The notes under the pieces were generated by a model, which had not been told where the DNA came from, made no database searches, and was given only the letters and a program-made list of their open reading frames with translations. A stretch of DNA of 7,506 bases from Deltaproteobacteria bacterium UBA2385 (GTDB lineage: Bacteria > Myxococcota_A > UBA796 > UBA2385): NCBI GenBank assembly GCA_002343455.1, contig DDSR01000190.1:36128-43633 (forward strand), written 5' to 3'. Both the position numbers and the translations under genes were made by a program. This document shows, in pieces, positions 1-6,169 of the stretch; the stretch's first letter is position 1; every line of letters starts with the position of its first letter.

Positions 1-2
1 AG

Positions 3-584
3 GACGACGACGACGACGACGACGAGTTCGAAGGCGACGACGACTTCGAGGGCGACGACGACTTCGGCGACGACGACATCGGCGATGACGACCTCGAGGG
101 CGAGGACGACTTCGGTGCGCGCGGCAAGCGCCGGCGTCGCCGCCTCAACCGCCGCCTGAACCGCGTGAACCGGCGCGAGTCCCGCATCAAGCGGAAGCTC
201 GGCAAGACCGGCGGCCGCAAGTCCAAGGGGAGCAAGATGCGCTGGGGCATGACCGCCGTGAGCAGTACCGACACGCTGGCCGCCGCGGGCTCCGCGAGCG
301 TGAAGCTGCGCCTGCAGCACCACTTCAAGGCCCACGACATCACCTTCACCGGGTCGGCGTCGGGCGCGAAGGTCACCAGCATCTTCTTCGGCGACCGCGT
401 GGTCTGGTCCAGCTCCGACGGCATCGACGTGTCCGTCTTCGGCAACACCAGCCTCCTGCGCGGGCTGCTCAAGGGCCAGAGCCTGCGCGCGGGCCTCGAC
501 ATCACCGTCAATGGCAGCCTGACCGGCGCGGGGGACTTCGCGGTCACCCTCATCGGCCAGAAGCCGCTCAACGCCACCTGCTGA
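3..584 (+). CDS. Acidic-repeat/basic-linker protein with beta-rich C-terminal domain, 5' truncated; possible virion structural protein
   Basis: The reading frame is open at the left edge and ends at TGA 582-584, leaving 193 visible residues. Residues 1-38 are almost all Asp/Glu/Gly/Phe, built from GDDDF-type pentapeptides. Residues 40-80 are strongly basic (GKRRRRRL, NRRLNR, RIKRKLGK). Residues 84-193 lose the charge bias and alternate polar and hydrophobic residues with many Ser, Thr and Gly (VKLRLQHHF, ITFTGSASG, DITVNGSLTG), as in a beta-sandwich. A GTG at 165 could serve as a start but would cut through the basic segment, and the open acidic frame upstream shows that the gene begins outside the window. 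I do not recognise the family. Its place at the head of a run of small beta-rich genes suggests a capsid or particle protein whose charged front part acts in assembly or nucleic-acid binding; this is inference. A chromosomal acidic surface protein is the alternative. Confidence 0.75.
   Translation, partial: DDDDDDDEFEGDDDFEGDDDFGDDDIGDDDLEGEDDFGARGKRRRRRLNRRLNRVNRRESRIKRKLGKTGGRKSKGSKMRWGMTAVSSTDTLAAAGSASVKLRLQHHFKAHDITFTGSASGAKVTSIFFGDRVVWSSSDGIDVSVFGNTSLLRGLLKGQSLRAGLDITVNGSLTGAGDFAVTLIGQKPLNATC
33..113 (+). repeat. Imperfect in-frame repeat coding GDDDF-type pentapeptides
   Basis: Five units of about 15 bases occur at 33-47, 51-65, 66-80, 81-95 and 99-113. They encode GDDDF, GDDDF, GDDDI, GDDDL and GEDDF, and some are separated by one Glu codon. 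A run of seven GAC codons (3-23) precedes them. The array is a coding repeat inside the first gene, with synonymous and conservative changes between copies, so it is kept in frame and is not a noncoding satellite. Confidence 0.85.
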
Positions 585-600
585 TCGCCGCGTAGCGGCC

Positions 601-606
601 GGGAGG
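601..606 (+). promoter_or_regulatory. Strong Shine-Dalgarno that fixes the GTG start at 613
   Basis: GGGAGG, continuing as TGA, lies 6 bases before GTG 613 and is nearly a perfect match to the 16S rRNA 3' end. It supports the GTG at 613 over the other GTG at 606, which overlaps the site itself and opens a different frame. Confidence 0.75.
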
Positions 607-612
607 TGAGCG

Positions 613-1227
613 GTGGCAGGCACGAGCTGTGGGACCGATCTGAGCACCCGGTCGGACGGGCGGGACCTCCCCGCCTGGTCCGTCCAGCTCAAGATGTTGC
701 CCCTGCTCGACGCCGACGCCCCCGCCGCCACCTGGCGCATCGTCGAGGCCTTCAGCCTGTCGGACCTGCCCTTCGAGCTGCACCTGTCCTGGTCGGCCGG
801 GAGCGGGGCCGGGGCGGAGTGCAAGGTCACCGTCGCTCGCTCGGTGCGGGTCTGCGTCTACGCACGCGGGCTGCGCATCCGGGCGGGCAACCTCGCCGAC
901 GCGACCAACCGCGTTGGGGTGACCGTCGCCGACGCCTACGCGGTGACCGAGAACCAGTGGGAGGTGACGGGCGAGGTCGACGAGCAGGCCGTGGCGGTCG
1001 ACATCCCGGTCCCCCCCTTCGCCCGGCGCGTCCGGGTCGAGATGGCCGACGCCACCCAGCTCCCGACCACCACCATCAAGGTCTACGACGGCCTGTCCAC
1101 CCACCGGAGCACCGTCGACGGAGACAAGCAGCCTGCCGAGGGCGTGCCGATCGGCGGCGCCCGCACCGTCGAGATCGACCCCTCCGGCGCCACCGCCTGG
1201 CGCGCCGTCTTCACCCTCTCCCTCTGA
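613..1227 (+). CDS. Beta-rich hypothetical protein, possible virion structural protein
   Basis: This gene encodes 204 residues from a GTG start with a near-perfect Shine-Dalgarno 6 bases upstream. There is no signal peptide or membrane segment. From about residue 40 to the end the chain alternates hydrophobic and polar residues in short strands separated by Gly/Asp/Asn turns (FELHLSW, KVTVARSVRVCVYA, AVAVDIPVP, TIKVYDG, AWRAVFTLSL), which is what a jelly-roll or other beta-sandwich looks like. I know of no family motif in it. It starts 28 bases after the preceding gene and 12 bases separate it from the next, so the three are almost certainly co-transcribed. By context it may be a minor capsid, spike or decoration protein. 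The long minus-strand frame over this region is a high-GC shadow. Confidence 0.8.
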   Translation: MAGTSCGTDLSTRSDGRDLPAWSVQLKMLPLLDADAPAATWRIVEAFSLSDLPFELHLSWSAGSGAGAECKVTVARSVRVCVYARGLRIRAGNLADATNRVGVTVADAYAVTENQWEVTGEVDEQAVAVDIPVPPFARRVRVEMADATQLPTTTIKVYDGLSTHRSTVDGDKQPAEGVPIGGARTVEIDPSGATAWRAVFTLSL

Positions 1228-1239
1228 ACGGACTCCTCC

Positions 1240-1641
1240 ATGAGCGCGCACCGCTACACCGCCACCCTGCTCGAGATCGCCGACGCCACGGCGACCGCCC
1301 AGACCGGCTCGACCTACGCGATCGTGCCGGCGGACGGCGACGGCCAGGTGGACAGCAACCAGGGCTTCCGGGTCTTCGTCTTCGCCACCCAGTCCGGCGG
1401 CGCGACCAGCCCGACCACCGACGCCAAGATCGAGACCGGCCCCGACGGCACGAACTGGGTCGAGGTCGCCACCATGACCCAGCTCACCGCGGACGGGAGT
1501 CGCGGCGAGCTCAAGTCCATCACCGCGCTCGGCCCCTTCCTCCGCGCCCGCACCGTGCTGGCCGGCGGCACCGCTCCCAACCACACCGCCCGGATCATCC
1601 TGGCGAGCGACGGCCCCTTCCGGCTGATCAAGAAGGCCTGA
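1240..1641 (+). CDS. Small beta-sandwich protein, possible capsid decoration or spike protein
   Basis: This gene encodes 133 residues from ATG 1240. No good Shine-Dalgarno precedes it, so translation is probably coupled to the gene ending 12 bases upstream. The chain is rich in Thr, Ala and Gly with clear strand-like stretches. The middle reads ETGPDGTNWVEVATM (residues 65-79), followed by GPFLRARTVLAGGTAP (98-113), TARIILASDGPFRLI near the end and a basic KKA tail. The pattern 'sample/Asp-Gly-Thr-x-Trp ... Leu-Arg-Ala-Arg ... Gly-Gly-Thr-Ala-Pro' recalls small beta-sandwich phage structural proteins as I remember them, but I cannot confirm homology. Its stop overlaps the next start by one base (TGATG), indicating a tight operon. 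Confidence 0.8.
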   Translation: MSAHRYTATLLEIADATATAQTGSTYAIVPADGDGQVDSNQGFRVFVFATQSGGATSPTTDAKIETGPDGTNWVEVATMTQLTADGSRGELKSITALGPFLRARTVLAGGTAPNHTARIILASDGPFRLIKKA

Positions 1642-2168
1642 TGAAGATCGCCGTCAAGCTGGCCTTCGATGAGCGTGGCGCCCTGCGGCTGCTGAACTGG
1701 CTGGCGCAGGAGAACGCGATCATCGTGCGGGCGCAGGCCGACCTGCCGCTGCTCTACGACTCGGGCGTGGTCTACCGCCGCGAGGTCGACGAGACCTGGT
1801 GCGACTACCTCAACATGCTCGCCCAGGGGCACGAGGACTGCGACGGGCTGGCCGCCGCCCGCGCGGGGGAGCTGCTGGCGAAGGGCGCCGACGCGCTCCG
1901 CCAGGGGGACGCCGGCCTTGCTGAGGCCCGCCGCGCCAACCTCGCCACGATCCCGGCCGAGGTCATGCTCACCACCCGGAGCCGCAGCGACGCGCCCGGG
2001 CTCTACCACTGCATCGTCCGATACCGGGTCGGCCGCACCTGGTTCCGCGACGACCCCAGCGCCCGCCTCGGCATGAACGGCGGGCGCATCGACCCGCTCG
2101 TGAGGCAGCGCTGGGCGGCCCGCGCCGAGGCGCAGGTCCAACCCGAGCGCGCCTGGAGGACCGCCTGA
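1641..2168 (+). CDS. Transglutaminase-like (papain-fold) cysteine enzyme, phage-type
   Basis: This gene encodes 175 residues from ATG 1641, overlapping the previous stop by one base. A purine run (AGAAGG, 1631-1636) lies just upstream. The order of motifs fits the transglutaminase-like fold: a substrate-side segment LPLLYDSGVVYRRE (35-48), then GHEDCDGLAAARAGELL with candidate nucleophile Cys67, then LYHCIVRYR with candidate His123, then RDDPSARLGM with candidate Asp137 or Asp138. In known members Cys-His-Asp in this order catalyses acyl transfer or peptide/amide hydrolysis. There is no signal peptide, so it should act in the cytoplasm or within a particle. Flanking structural-looking genes suggest it cross-links or processes virion proteins; that role is inference. 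The frame is open back to 606, but the upstream part is Arg/Pro-rich shadow sequence. The stop overlaps the next start (TGATG). Confidence 0.8.
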   Translation: MKIAVKLAFDERGALRLLNWLAQENAIIVRAQADLPLLYDSGVVYRREVDETWCDYLNMLAQGHEDCDGLAAARAGELLAKGADALRQGDAGLAEARRANLATIPAEVMLTTRSRSDAPGLYHCIVRYRVGRTWFRDDPSARLGMNGGRIDPLVRQRWAARAEAQVQPERAWRTA

Positions 2169-3211
2169 TGCGCCTGCAAACCGCCATCGCCATCGACGAG
2201 ATCGAGGGCCTCGCCGGAGACGACTTCTCAGGGTTCGAGGGACCGGAGGAGCGCGCCGAGCGCCGGGCTCGCCGCCAGTCACGACGCAAGAACCGCCGCC
2301 AGCGGCGGGGCAAGCGGAAGCTCAGCCGGGTGAGCCGCAAGAAGGCGCGCTTGCAGGACAAGGCAGGGTCACCCCGCAAGCAGCAGCGCGGCGGGCGGAA
2401 GGCCGGTCGTGGGGGCGCCGCCGCCTCGGAGATGTCGCCCACCGCCATGCCCGACGGCTTCGAGCCGATGGACCCGGACTGGGAGGACGAGGCCTGCCTG
2501 GAGCCGGCGCCGATGGACTGGCCCGAGGACGACCCGGAGGTGCTGGACGCCGAGTGGTCCGAGCTGGACGCGCAGATGGAGGAGGATCTCGACGGCGAGA
2601 TGGAGGGCATTGGTGCCTTCAAGCCGCTGCGCCGCCTCGGCCAGGGCGTCCGCACCGCCACCCAGCGGGTGCGCGCCAAGGCCCAGGCCCGCCGGACTTC
2701 CCGCCAGGCCGCCCCCGCCAGCCCGGCAGGCTGGGGGCCGAAGGTCCGCATGGGCCGCCACCTCCGCATCCAGGCCGCCGCCGGCCACCGCGCCGCCGTG
2801 ATCGACCTCAAGCCCGGGCTCTACCTCGTGGCCGAGCTGCCCGAGGCCGTGACCCGCACCGAGTTCGGCATCGCGCCGCTGCTCGCCCCGCTCATGGTGC
2901 GGGCGGCGAAGAAGGCCCTCGACGGCCCCCAGGAAGGCCAGCCCCGGCGCGGCCCACTCGCGGCTCTGTTCCGGCGCCGCCAGGCCGGTGGTCCACCCGT
3001 CCGCCTGTTCCGAGCCCGCGAGGCCCAGCCGGTCGCCGTCAACGCTCCGAAGGCGCTGCCCGGCCCGGTTGCTGCCCCCTCGATGCAGCCCGCCCAGGGC
3101 GCCGGGGCCGGAAGCACCTTCCTGCTGCCTGCGCCCAATGTCGGCTGGGCCGACGAGCGCGACGTGGCCGAGGTGCTCGGCTGCGAGGCCTGTGAGGAGG
3201 GCTGGCGATGA
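2168..3211 (+). CDS. Basic/acidic low-complexity protein with short folded core, possible internal virion protein
   Basis: This gene encodes 347 residues from ATG 2168, with GGAGGA (2155-2160) 7 bases upstream and a one-base overlap with the previous gene. Charge is segmented. A short acidic patch, GDDFSGFEG (17-25), is followed by a strongly basic stretch (about 29-82; RRARRQSRRKNRRQRRGKRK). An acidic stretch (97-147; many Asp, Glu, Trp and Met) and another basic stretch (153-204) come next. Residues 209-250 form a more ordered core (AVIDLKPGLYLVAELPEAV), and the C-terminal 90 residues are Pro/Ala-rich. The GDDF...RRRxRK...KL layout echoes the first gene in the window, suggesting a shared assembly or DNA-condensing signal. 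No family is recognised. A role inside a particle bound to nucleic acid is plausible but unproven. Confidence 0.78.
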   Translation: MRLQTAIAIDEIEGLAGDDFSGFEGPEERAERRARRQSRRKNRRQRRGKRKLSRVSRKKARLQDKAGSPRKQQRGGRKAGRGGAAASEMSPTAMPDGFEPMDPDWEDEACLEPAPMDWPEDDPEVLDAEWSELDAQMEEDLDGEMEGIGAFKPLRRLGQGVRTATQRVRAKAQARRTSRQAAPASPAGWGPKVRMGRHLRIQAAAGHRAAVIDLKPGLYLVAELPEAVTRTEFGIAPLLAPLMVRAAKKALDGPQEGQPRRGPLAALFRRRQAGGPPVRLFRAREAQPVAVNAPKALPGPVAAPSMQPAQGAGAGSTFLLPAPNVGWADERDVAEVLGCEACEEGWR

Positions 3212-3333
3212 GGCGGGGCCTGCCCGAGGGAGCACTGTCCCCGCGCGGGGACAGGTCGCCCATCCGACCCGCTGACTCTTCGCAAGGACCCCTCCCGTCT
3301 CGAAACCCATCGTTCCCGAGGACCCGCCCATGA
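3208..3333 (+). CDS. Possible 41-residue small ORF coupled to both neighbours
   Basis: An ATG at 3208 overlaps the preceding stop as ATGA, and the frame ends at TGA 3331-3333, overlapping the next ATG at 3330 in the same way. GAGGAGG (3194-3200) lies 7 bases before the start, an ideal Shine-Dalgarno. The product would be Arg/Pro/Ser-rich, starting MRRGLPEGALSPRGD and ending SFPRTRP, with no membrane segment or known motif. Against it, its third codon positions are about 72 percent G+C by my count, lower than the neighbours, and a perfect palindrome sits inside it. The Shine-Dalgarno may be a by-product of the Glu-Glu-Gly codons ending the upstream gene. Even if the peptide has no function, its translation could couple the genes on either side. 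Confidence 0.3.
   Translation: MRRGLPEGALSPRGDRSPIRPADSSQGPLPSRNPSFPRTRP
3235..3254. promoter_or_regulatory. Perfect 20-bp palindrome, CTGTCCCCGCGCGGGGACAG
   Basis: The 20 bases equal their own reverse complement. As RNA they could form an 8-bp stem with a GCGC loop. No T-run follows, so an intrinsic terminator is unlikely. A dimeric-repressor operator or an intercistronic RNA hairpin that sets expression of the downstream genes would fit. It lies in the only gap of more than 30 bases between clear genes of the plus-strand run. Confidence 0.45.
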
Positions 3334-3989
3334 CCGCCTGGACCGTGCCCTCGTGGGCCGACATCAAGGCCGGCTGGTCGGCGGGCTGGAAGACCCTCGC
3401 CGAGCAGGCGACCCGTGCCTACGGCGCCGCCGCGCAGGTCGACCCGAGGGGGAGCCTCGCCCGCGTCCAGGCCTTCGTGCAGGCCCTCGCCGACAGCCGC
3501 GCCACGCTCGACCGCATCGCCGCGAAGCTGCCCACCCCCCCCGTCACCGCGGCCGACCAGGCCCTGGTGGCCCGCACCCAGGCCTTGGAGCGGCGCTACC
3601 ACGAGCTGGCGGCGGGTCTCTACGCCGACGCCACCCCCGCCCCGGGACAGGGCATGGGACCGACTCCGGGGAGCCCGGTGGTGGGGGTGGCGCCGGCGGT
3701 TCTGATCGTCGCCGGGCTCGCGGTCGGCGCCGTCGGCGTGGCCTGGGCCATCGCCGCCTACGAGTACGCCGTCAACCTGCGGGAGCAGACCGCGCTGGCC
3801 GAGCGCGAGCTGGACGCCCGCGTCGCCGCCTACGCCCAGGGCCGAACGCTCCAGCCCACCACGCTGCCTCCCCAGGCCGACCCCCTCGACAAGGCCGCCG
3901 GGGCCGCCAAGGGCGTGGGCCTGCTTATCGTGGGCGGCCTCGTCGTCGCGACCGGCGCCTTCGTGCTCCCCGCCCTGCTCAGGAAGTGA
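3330..3989 (+). CDS. Protein with two membrane segments and a helical N-terminal region, possible virion membrane protein
   Basis: This gene encodes 219 residues from ATG 3330, with GAGGA (3318-3322) 7 bases upstream. Residues 1-100 look helical and amphipathic (Trp-rich start, then ALADSRATLDRIAAKL and ALERRYHELAAGLY). Residues 117-144 form a first hydrophobic segment (VVGVAPAVLIVAGLAVGAVGVAWAIAA). A charged helical linker follows (NLREQTALAERELDARVAAYAQ, about 149-170), and a second hydrophobic segment runs from about 194 to 216, ending ALLRK. No signal peptide is seen, so the N-terminal half and the short basic C-terminus should lie on the same side of the membrane. The family is unrecognised. 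Beside putative structural genes it could be the membrane component of a lipid-containing virion, or a holin-like or pore protein, although its size and long soluble half argue against a simple holin. Confidence 0.82.
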   Translation: MTAWTVPSWADIKAGWSAGWKTLAEQATRAYGAAAQVDPRGSLARVQAFVQALADSRATLDRIAAKLPTPPVTAADQALVARTQALERRYHELAAGLYADATPAPGQGMGPTPGSPVVGVAPAVLIVAGLAVGAVGVAWAIAAYEYAVNLREQTALAERELDARVAAYAQGRTLQPTTLPPQADPLDKAAGAAKGVGLLIVGGLVVATGAFVLPALLRK

Positions 3990-3992
3990 ACG

Positions 3993-6065
3993 ATGGCCGA
4001 CTCCGCCAAGCCCAAGCGCTTCCGCCTCTCGCTCGTCAACGCCGCCGAGGACGTGCCCCGAATGGTCCGCGCCTACGGCCGGGCCTGCATGGGCGAGTTC
4101 GCGCTCGTCCTGCGCCCCCGCGAACAGCGCGGCGTGCTCGTGCTAATGACGAAGAAGGAGGGGGCGCGGGCCTGGCAGGCCGGGGACGCCGACGCCCCCG
4201 GAGTCCCCACCGCCACCCTCACCCCCGAGGCCGCGGTCAAGCTCCTGAAGGACGAGCAAAAGGGGCTGCCCAAAGCAGGCCCGATCACGCTGCGCGGCCA
4301 GTGGTCGGGCTGGCTGTACTGCGACGAAGGCGCGCCGCGGGTCGAGCTGACCCGCAAGCTCGCCGCCTACGGCGTGCTCACCATCTCCTCGGTGGCCGGC
4401 CAGGGCTGGGCCTGGAAGGTCGCCCGCACCGAGAAGTGGTTCAGCAAGCCCGGCGCCGACGAGGGCAACGCGCCCACCCTGCTCGCCGCCGTCGAAGCTG
4501 GCCTGCGCCGCGCGATGGGATTGCTCGGCGAGGCATGCAGCCTGCGCGACAGCAGCCGCCGCGCCGCCTACGACTCGGGCTTCGCCGCCGAGCACCCGAT
4601 CCGCCCGGCCCGCGAGGGCAAGGACCCGACCGAGAAGATCAAGGCCCGGCCGGTCAAGGCGACGGGCTGGACCCACTTCCTGCACGACGACGACGCGCCC
4701 GAGTCCGAGGAGATCAACAAGCCCACCAAGGCCCAGCGGGCGATGCTGGCCCAGGCCGGGCTCGAGCTGGATCCCGAGGCCGGGACCTTCTTCGGCCGCA
4801 CCACCGAGGCCTGGGGAGGCTACCCCGTGGGCTCCCTCGTCTACCGCGAGGCCCACGACAACGGCTTCCACGTCGGGCCGGTGAGCAAGGGCAGAGGTCG
4901 CCGCAAGGCCGCGTCGCCAGCACCGGTCGACGCACCCCTGGCCCTACCCGACGTGCCCGAGACCCCGGCCGCGCTCCAGCGCATGGCCGACCAGGTCACC
5001 GCCGAGGCCGACGCCCTGGCCGAGCTGCGCTCGCGCCGCTGGGTCTGGGAGGAGGCCGACACCGCTGCCGAGGTCCAGCAGTGGTTCGCCGAGCATGGCC
5101 TGGACCACGAGGCCGGCGAGGTCGCCGCCTTCATCGCGAACCCCTGGGACGGGGCGACCTTCCTGGCCGACCTGCGCCGCGGGCTGGAGCACGAGGAGCC
5201 CGACACGCGCCAAGTCGCCCTGGCCCAGGTCGAGCGGCTGGAGGCCTGGTGGATCGAGGCGCCCCAGCTCATGGCGCGGGCGCGGCAGCTCATCCGCTAC
5301 GCGGCGCGCATGGCCGAGAGCAAGCTCTGCAAGGGACGCGAGAAGCGCGAGGCTGTCGAGGCGCTCCAGCGGGCCATCCAGGCCTACGACGAGGCGCGGG
5401 ACGCCATCCGGGCGGGCAAGCCGGTCGACGGCGTGCTCACCCTGCGGCGGATCGGCGAGCGCGTGGCCCTGTCGGCGGCCAAGTCGGCGCGGTCCTGCGC
5501 GCTGGGCCAGCAGAGTCTGACTGCCGCGGCGAAGAAGTCGCCCGAGCGCAAGCCCTTCGGTGGCCGGGGTGAGAGCCCCGTGCGGGGGCTCCAGATCGTC
5601 CCGGTCGGGGTCGCGCCCACCACCGCCGAGGAGCTGCGCATCCTCACCGCCGGGCACGCCCGCGCCTTCACCGAGGATCCCACGGCGGCCAACGGCAAGA
5701 AGTGGGCGAAGTCGGCGCTCGGGCACCTGGGCCTGCAGGCCGAGAGCCTCTCGGCGAAGAGCCGCAGCTTCGAGGACCTCGGAGGTGGCAAGCGCATCTT
5801 CGTGTCGGTGGTCCTGCCAGCCAAGGCCGAAGGCGACGACACCGACCGGAGGATGCGCCTGGTGTCCGAGGCCGCTCCCAAGGGGCTGAGCGTCGAGGAC
5901 TGGGACTACGGGACGTCGGGCGCGGTGCGGGCGAGTCGGGGCGCGAGGCCGGCGGCGGCGCGCGCTGCGGAGTCAGCCGGCGAGCCGGTGGTCGATGCGG
6001 CGAAGGACAAGGCGCTGCTCGATGCGTTCAGCGCCGCGATCGCGACGGCGATGCAGGGGGCGTAG
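3993..6065 (+). CDS. Large hypothetical protein (690 residues), probable phage/plasmid gene
   Basis: This gene starts at ATG 3993, with AGGA (3981-3984) 8 bases upstream and only 3 bases after the preceding stop. It ends at TAG 6063-6065. No membrane segment or signal peptide is present. Three parts can be seen. The N-terminal mixed alpha/beta region (about 1-300) contains FALVLRPREQRGVLVLM, two Trp-rich patches (QWSGWLYCDEG near 103-113 and GQGWAWKVARTEKWF near 136-150) and FFGRTTEAWGGYPVGSLVYR (266-285). A Pro/Ala-rich linker spans about 300-327. A helical region (about 328-515) is rich in Ala, Glu and Arg and likely forms coiled coils. The C-terminal part (535-690) includes KRIFVSVVLPAKAEGDD and an Ala-rich tail. 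No catalytic motif is recognised. Position before a methylase/helicase gene hints at DNA metabolism or host take-over, but assignment to the structural set is equally possible. Long alternate-frame ORFs here are Arg/Gly/Pro-rich shadows. Confidence 0.8.
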   Translation: MADSAKPKRFRLSLVNAAEDVPRMVRAYGRACMGEFALVLRPREQRGVLVLMTKKEGARAWQAGDADAPGVPTATLTPEAAVKLLKDEQKGLPKAGPITLRGQWSGWLYCDEGAPRVELTRKLAAYGVLTISSVAGQGWAWKVARTEKWFSKPGADEGNAPTLLAAVEAGLRRAMGLLGEACSLRDSSRRAAYDSGFAAEHPIRPAREGKDPTEKIKARPVKATGWTHFLHDDDAPESEEINKPTKAQRAMLAQAGLELDPEAGTFFGRTTEAWGGYPVGSLVYREAHDNGFHVGPVSKGRGRRKAASPAPVDAPLALPDVPETPAALQRMADQVTAEADALAELRSRRWVWEEADTAAEVQQWFAEHGLDHEAGEVAAFIANPWDGATFLADLRRGLEHEEPDTRQVALAQVERLEAWWIEAPQLMARARQLIRYAARMAESKLCKGREKREAVEALQRAIQAYDEARDAIRAGKPVDGVLTLRRIGERVALSAAKSARSCALGQQSLTAAAKKSPERKPFGGRGESPVRGLQIVPVGVAPTTAEELRILTAGHARAFTEDPTAANGKKWAKSALGHLGLQAESLSAKSRSFEDLGGGKRIFVSVVLPAKAEGDDTDRRMRLVSEAAPKGLSVEDWDYGTSGAVRASRGARPAAARAAESAGEPVVDAAKDKALLDAFSAAIATAMQGA

Positions 6066-6105
6066 TCAGAATCGGACGCAGCTTTCGCGTCACGCCTCTT
6101 GGATG

Positions 6106-6148
6106 TCCGCGGCTATCCGGCAGATAGCGAGTCGCCAGGAGCCGCGGA
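6106..6148. terminator. Inverted repeats between convergent genes, possible terminator
   Basis: TCCGCGGCT (6106-6114) pairs with AGCCGCGGA (6140-6148), a 9-bp stem with a 25-base loop. A competing small hairpin, CTATC/GATAG (6113-6127), overlaps it. It sits between two genes that end toward each other, where a bidirectional terminator is expected, but no T-run follows on either strand and the loop is long. The rest of 6066-6169 shows nothing else. Confidence 0.25.
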
Positions 6149-6169
6149 ACCCGAGGGTCACGGCCAATC

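Noticed and set aside
568..1584. Minus-strand ORF of 338 residues
   Set aside because: It is Gly/Val/Asp/His-rich shadow sequence opposite real genes, with no motif and no plausible start signal, and it conflicts with the compact plus-strand operon.
606..1640. Long plus-frame extension upstream of the transglutaminase-like gene (would give a 520-residue protein)
   Set aside because: The upstream 345 residues are almost only Arg, Pro, Gly and His, typical of an off-frame in GC-rich DNA. They overlap two well-formed genes, and ATG 1641 is coupled to the previous stop.
1314..2811. Two overlapping minus-strand ORFs (1314-2282 and 1969-2811)
   Set aside because: They mirror coding third positions of the plus genes and are Arg/Ser/Ala-rich without motifs.
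3353..5572. Plus-strand ORF of 739 residues overlapping two genes
   Set aside because: It is dominated by Arg, Gly, Pro and Ala, with no hydrophobic core. The two genes it overlaps have proper Shine-Dalgarno sites and balanced composition, so this is a third-position G+C artefact.
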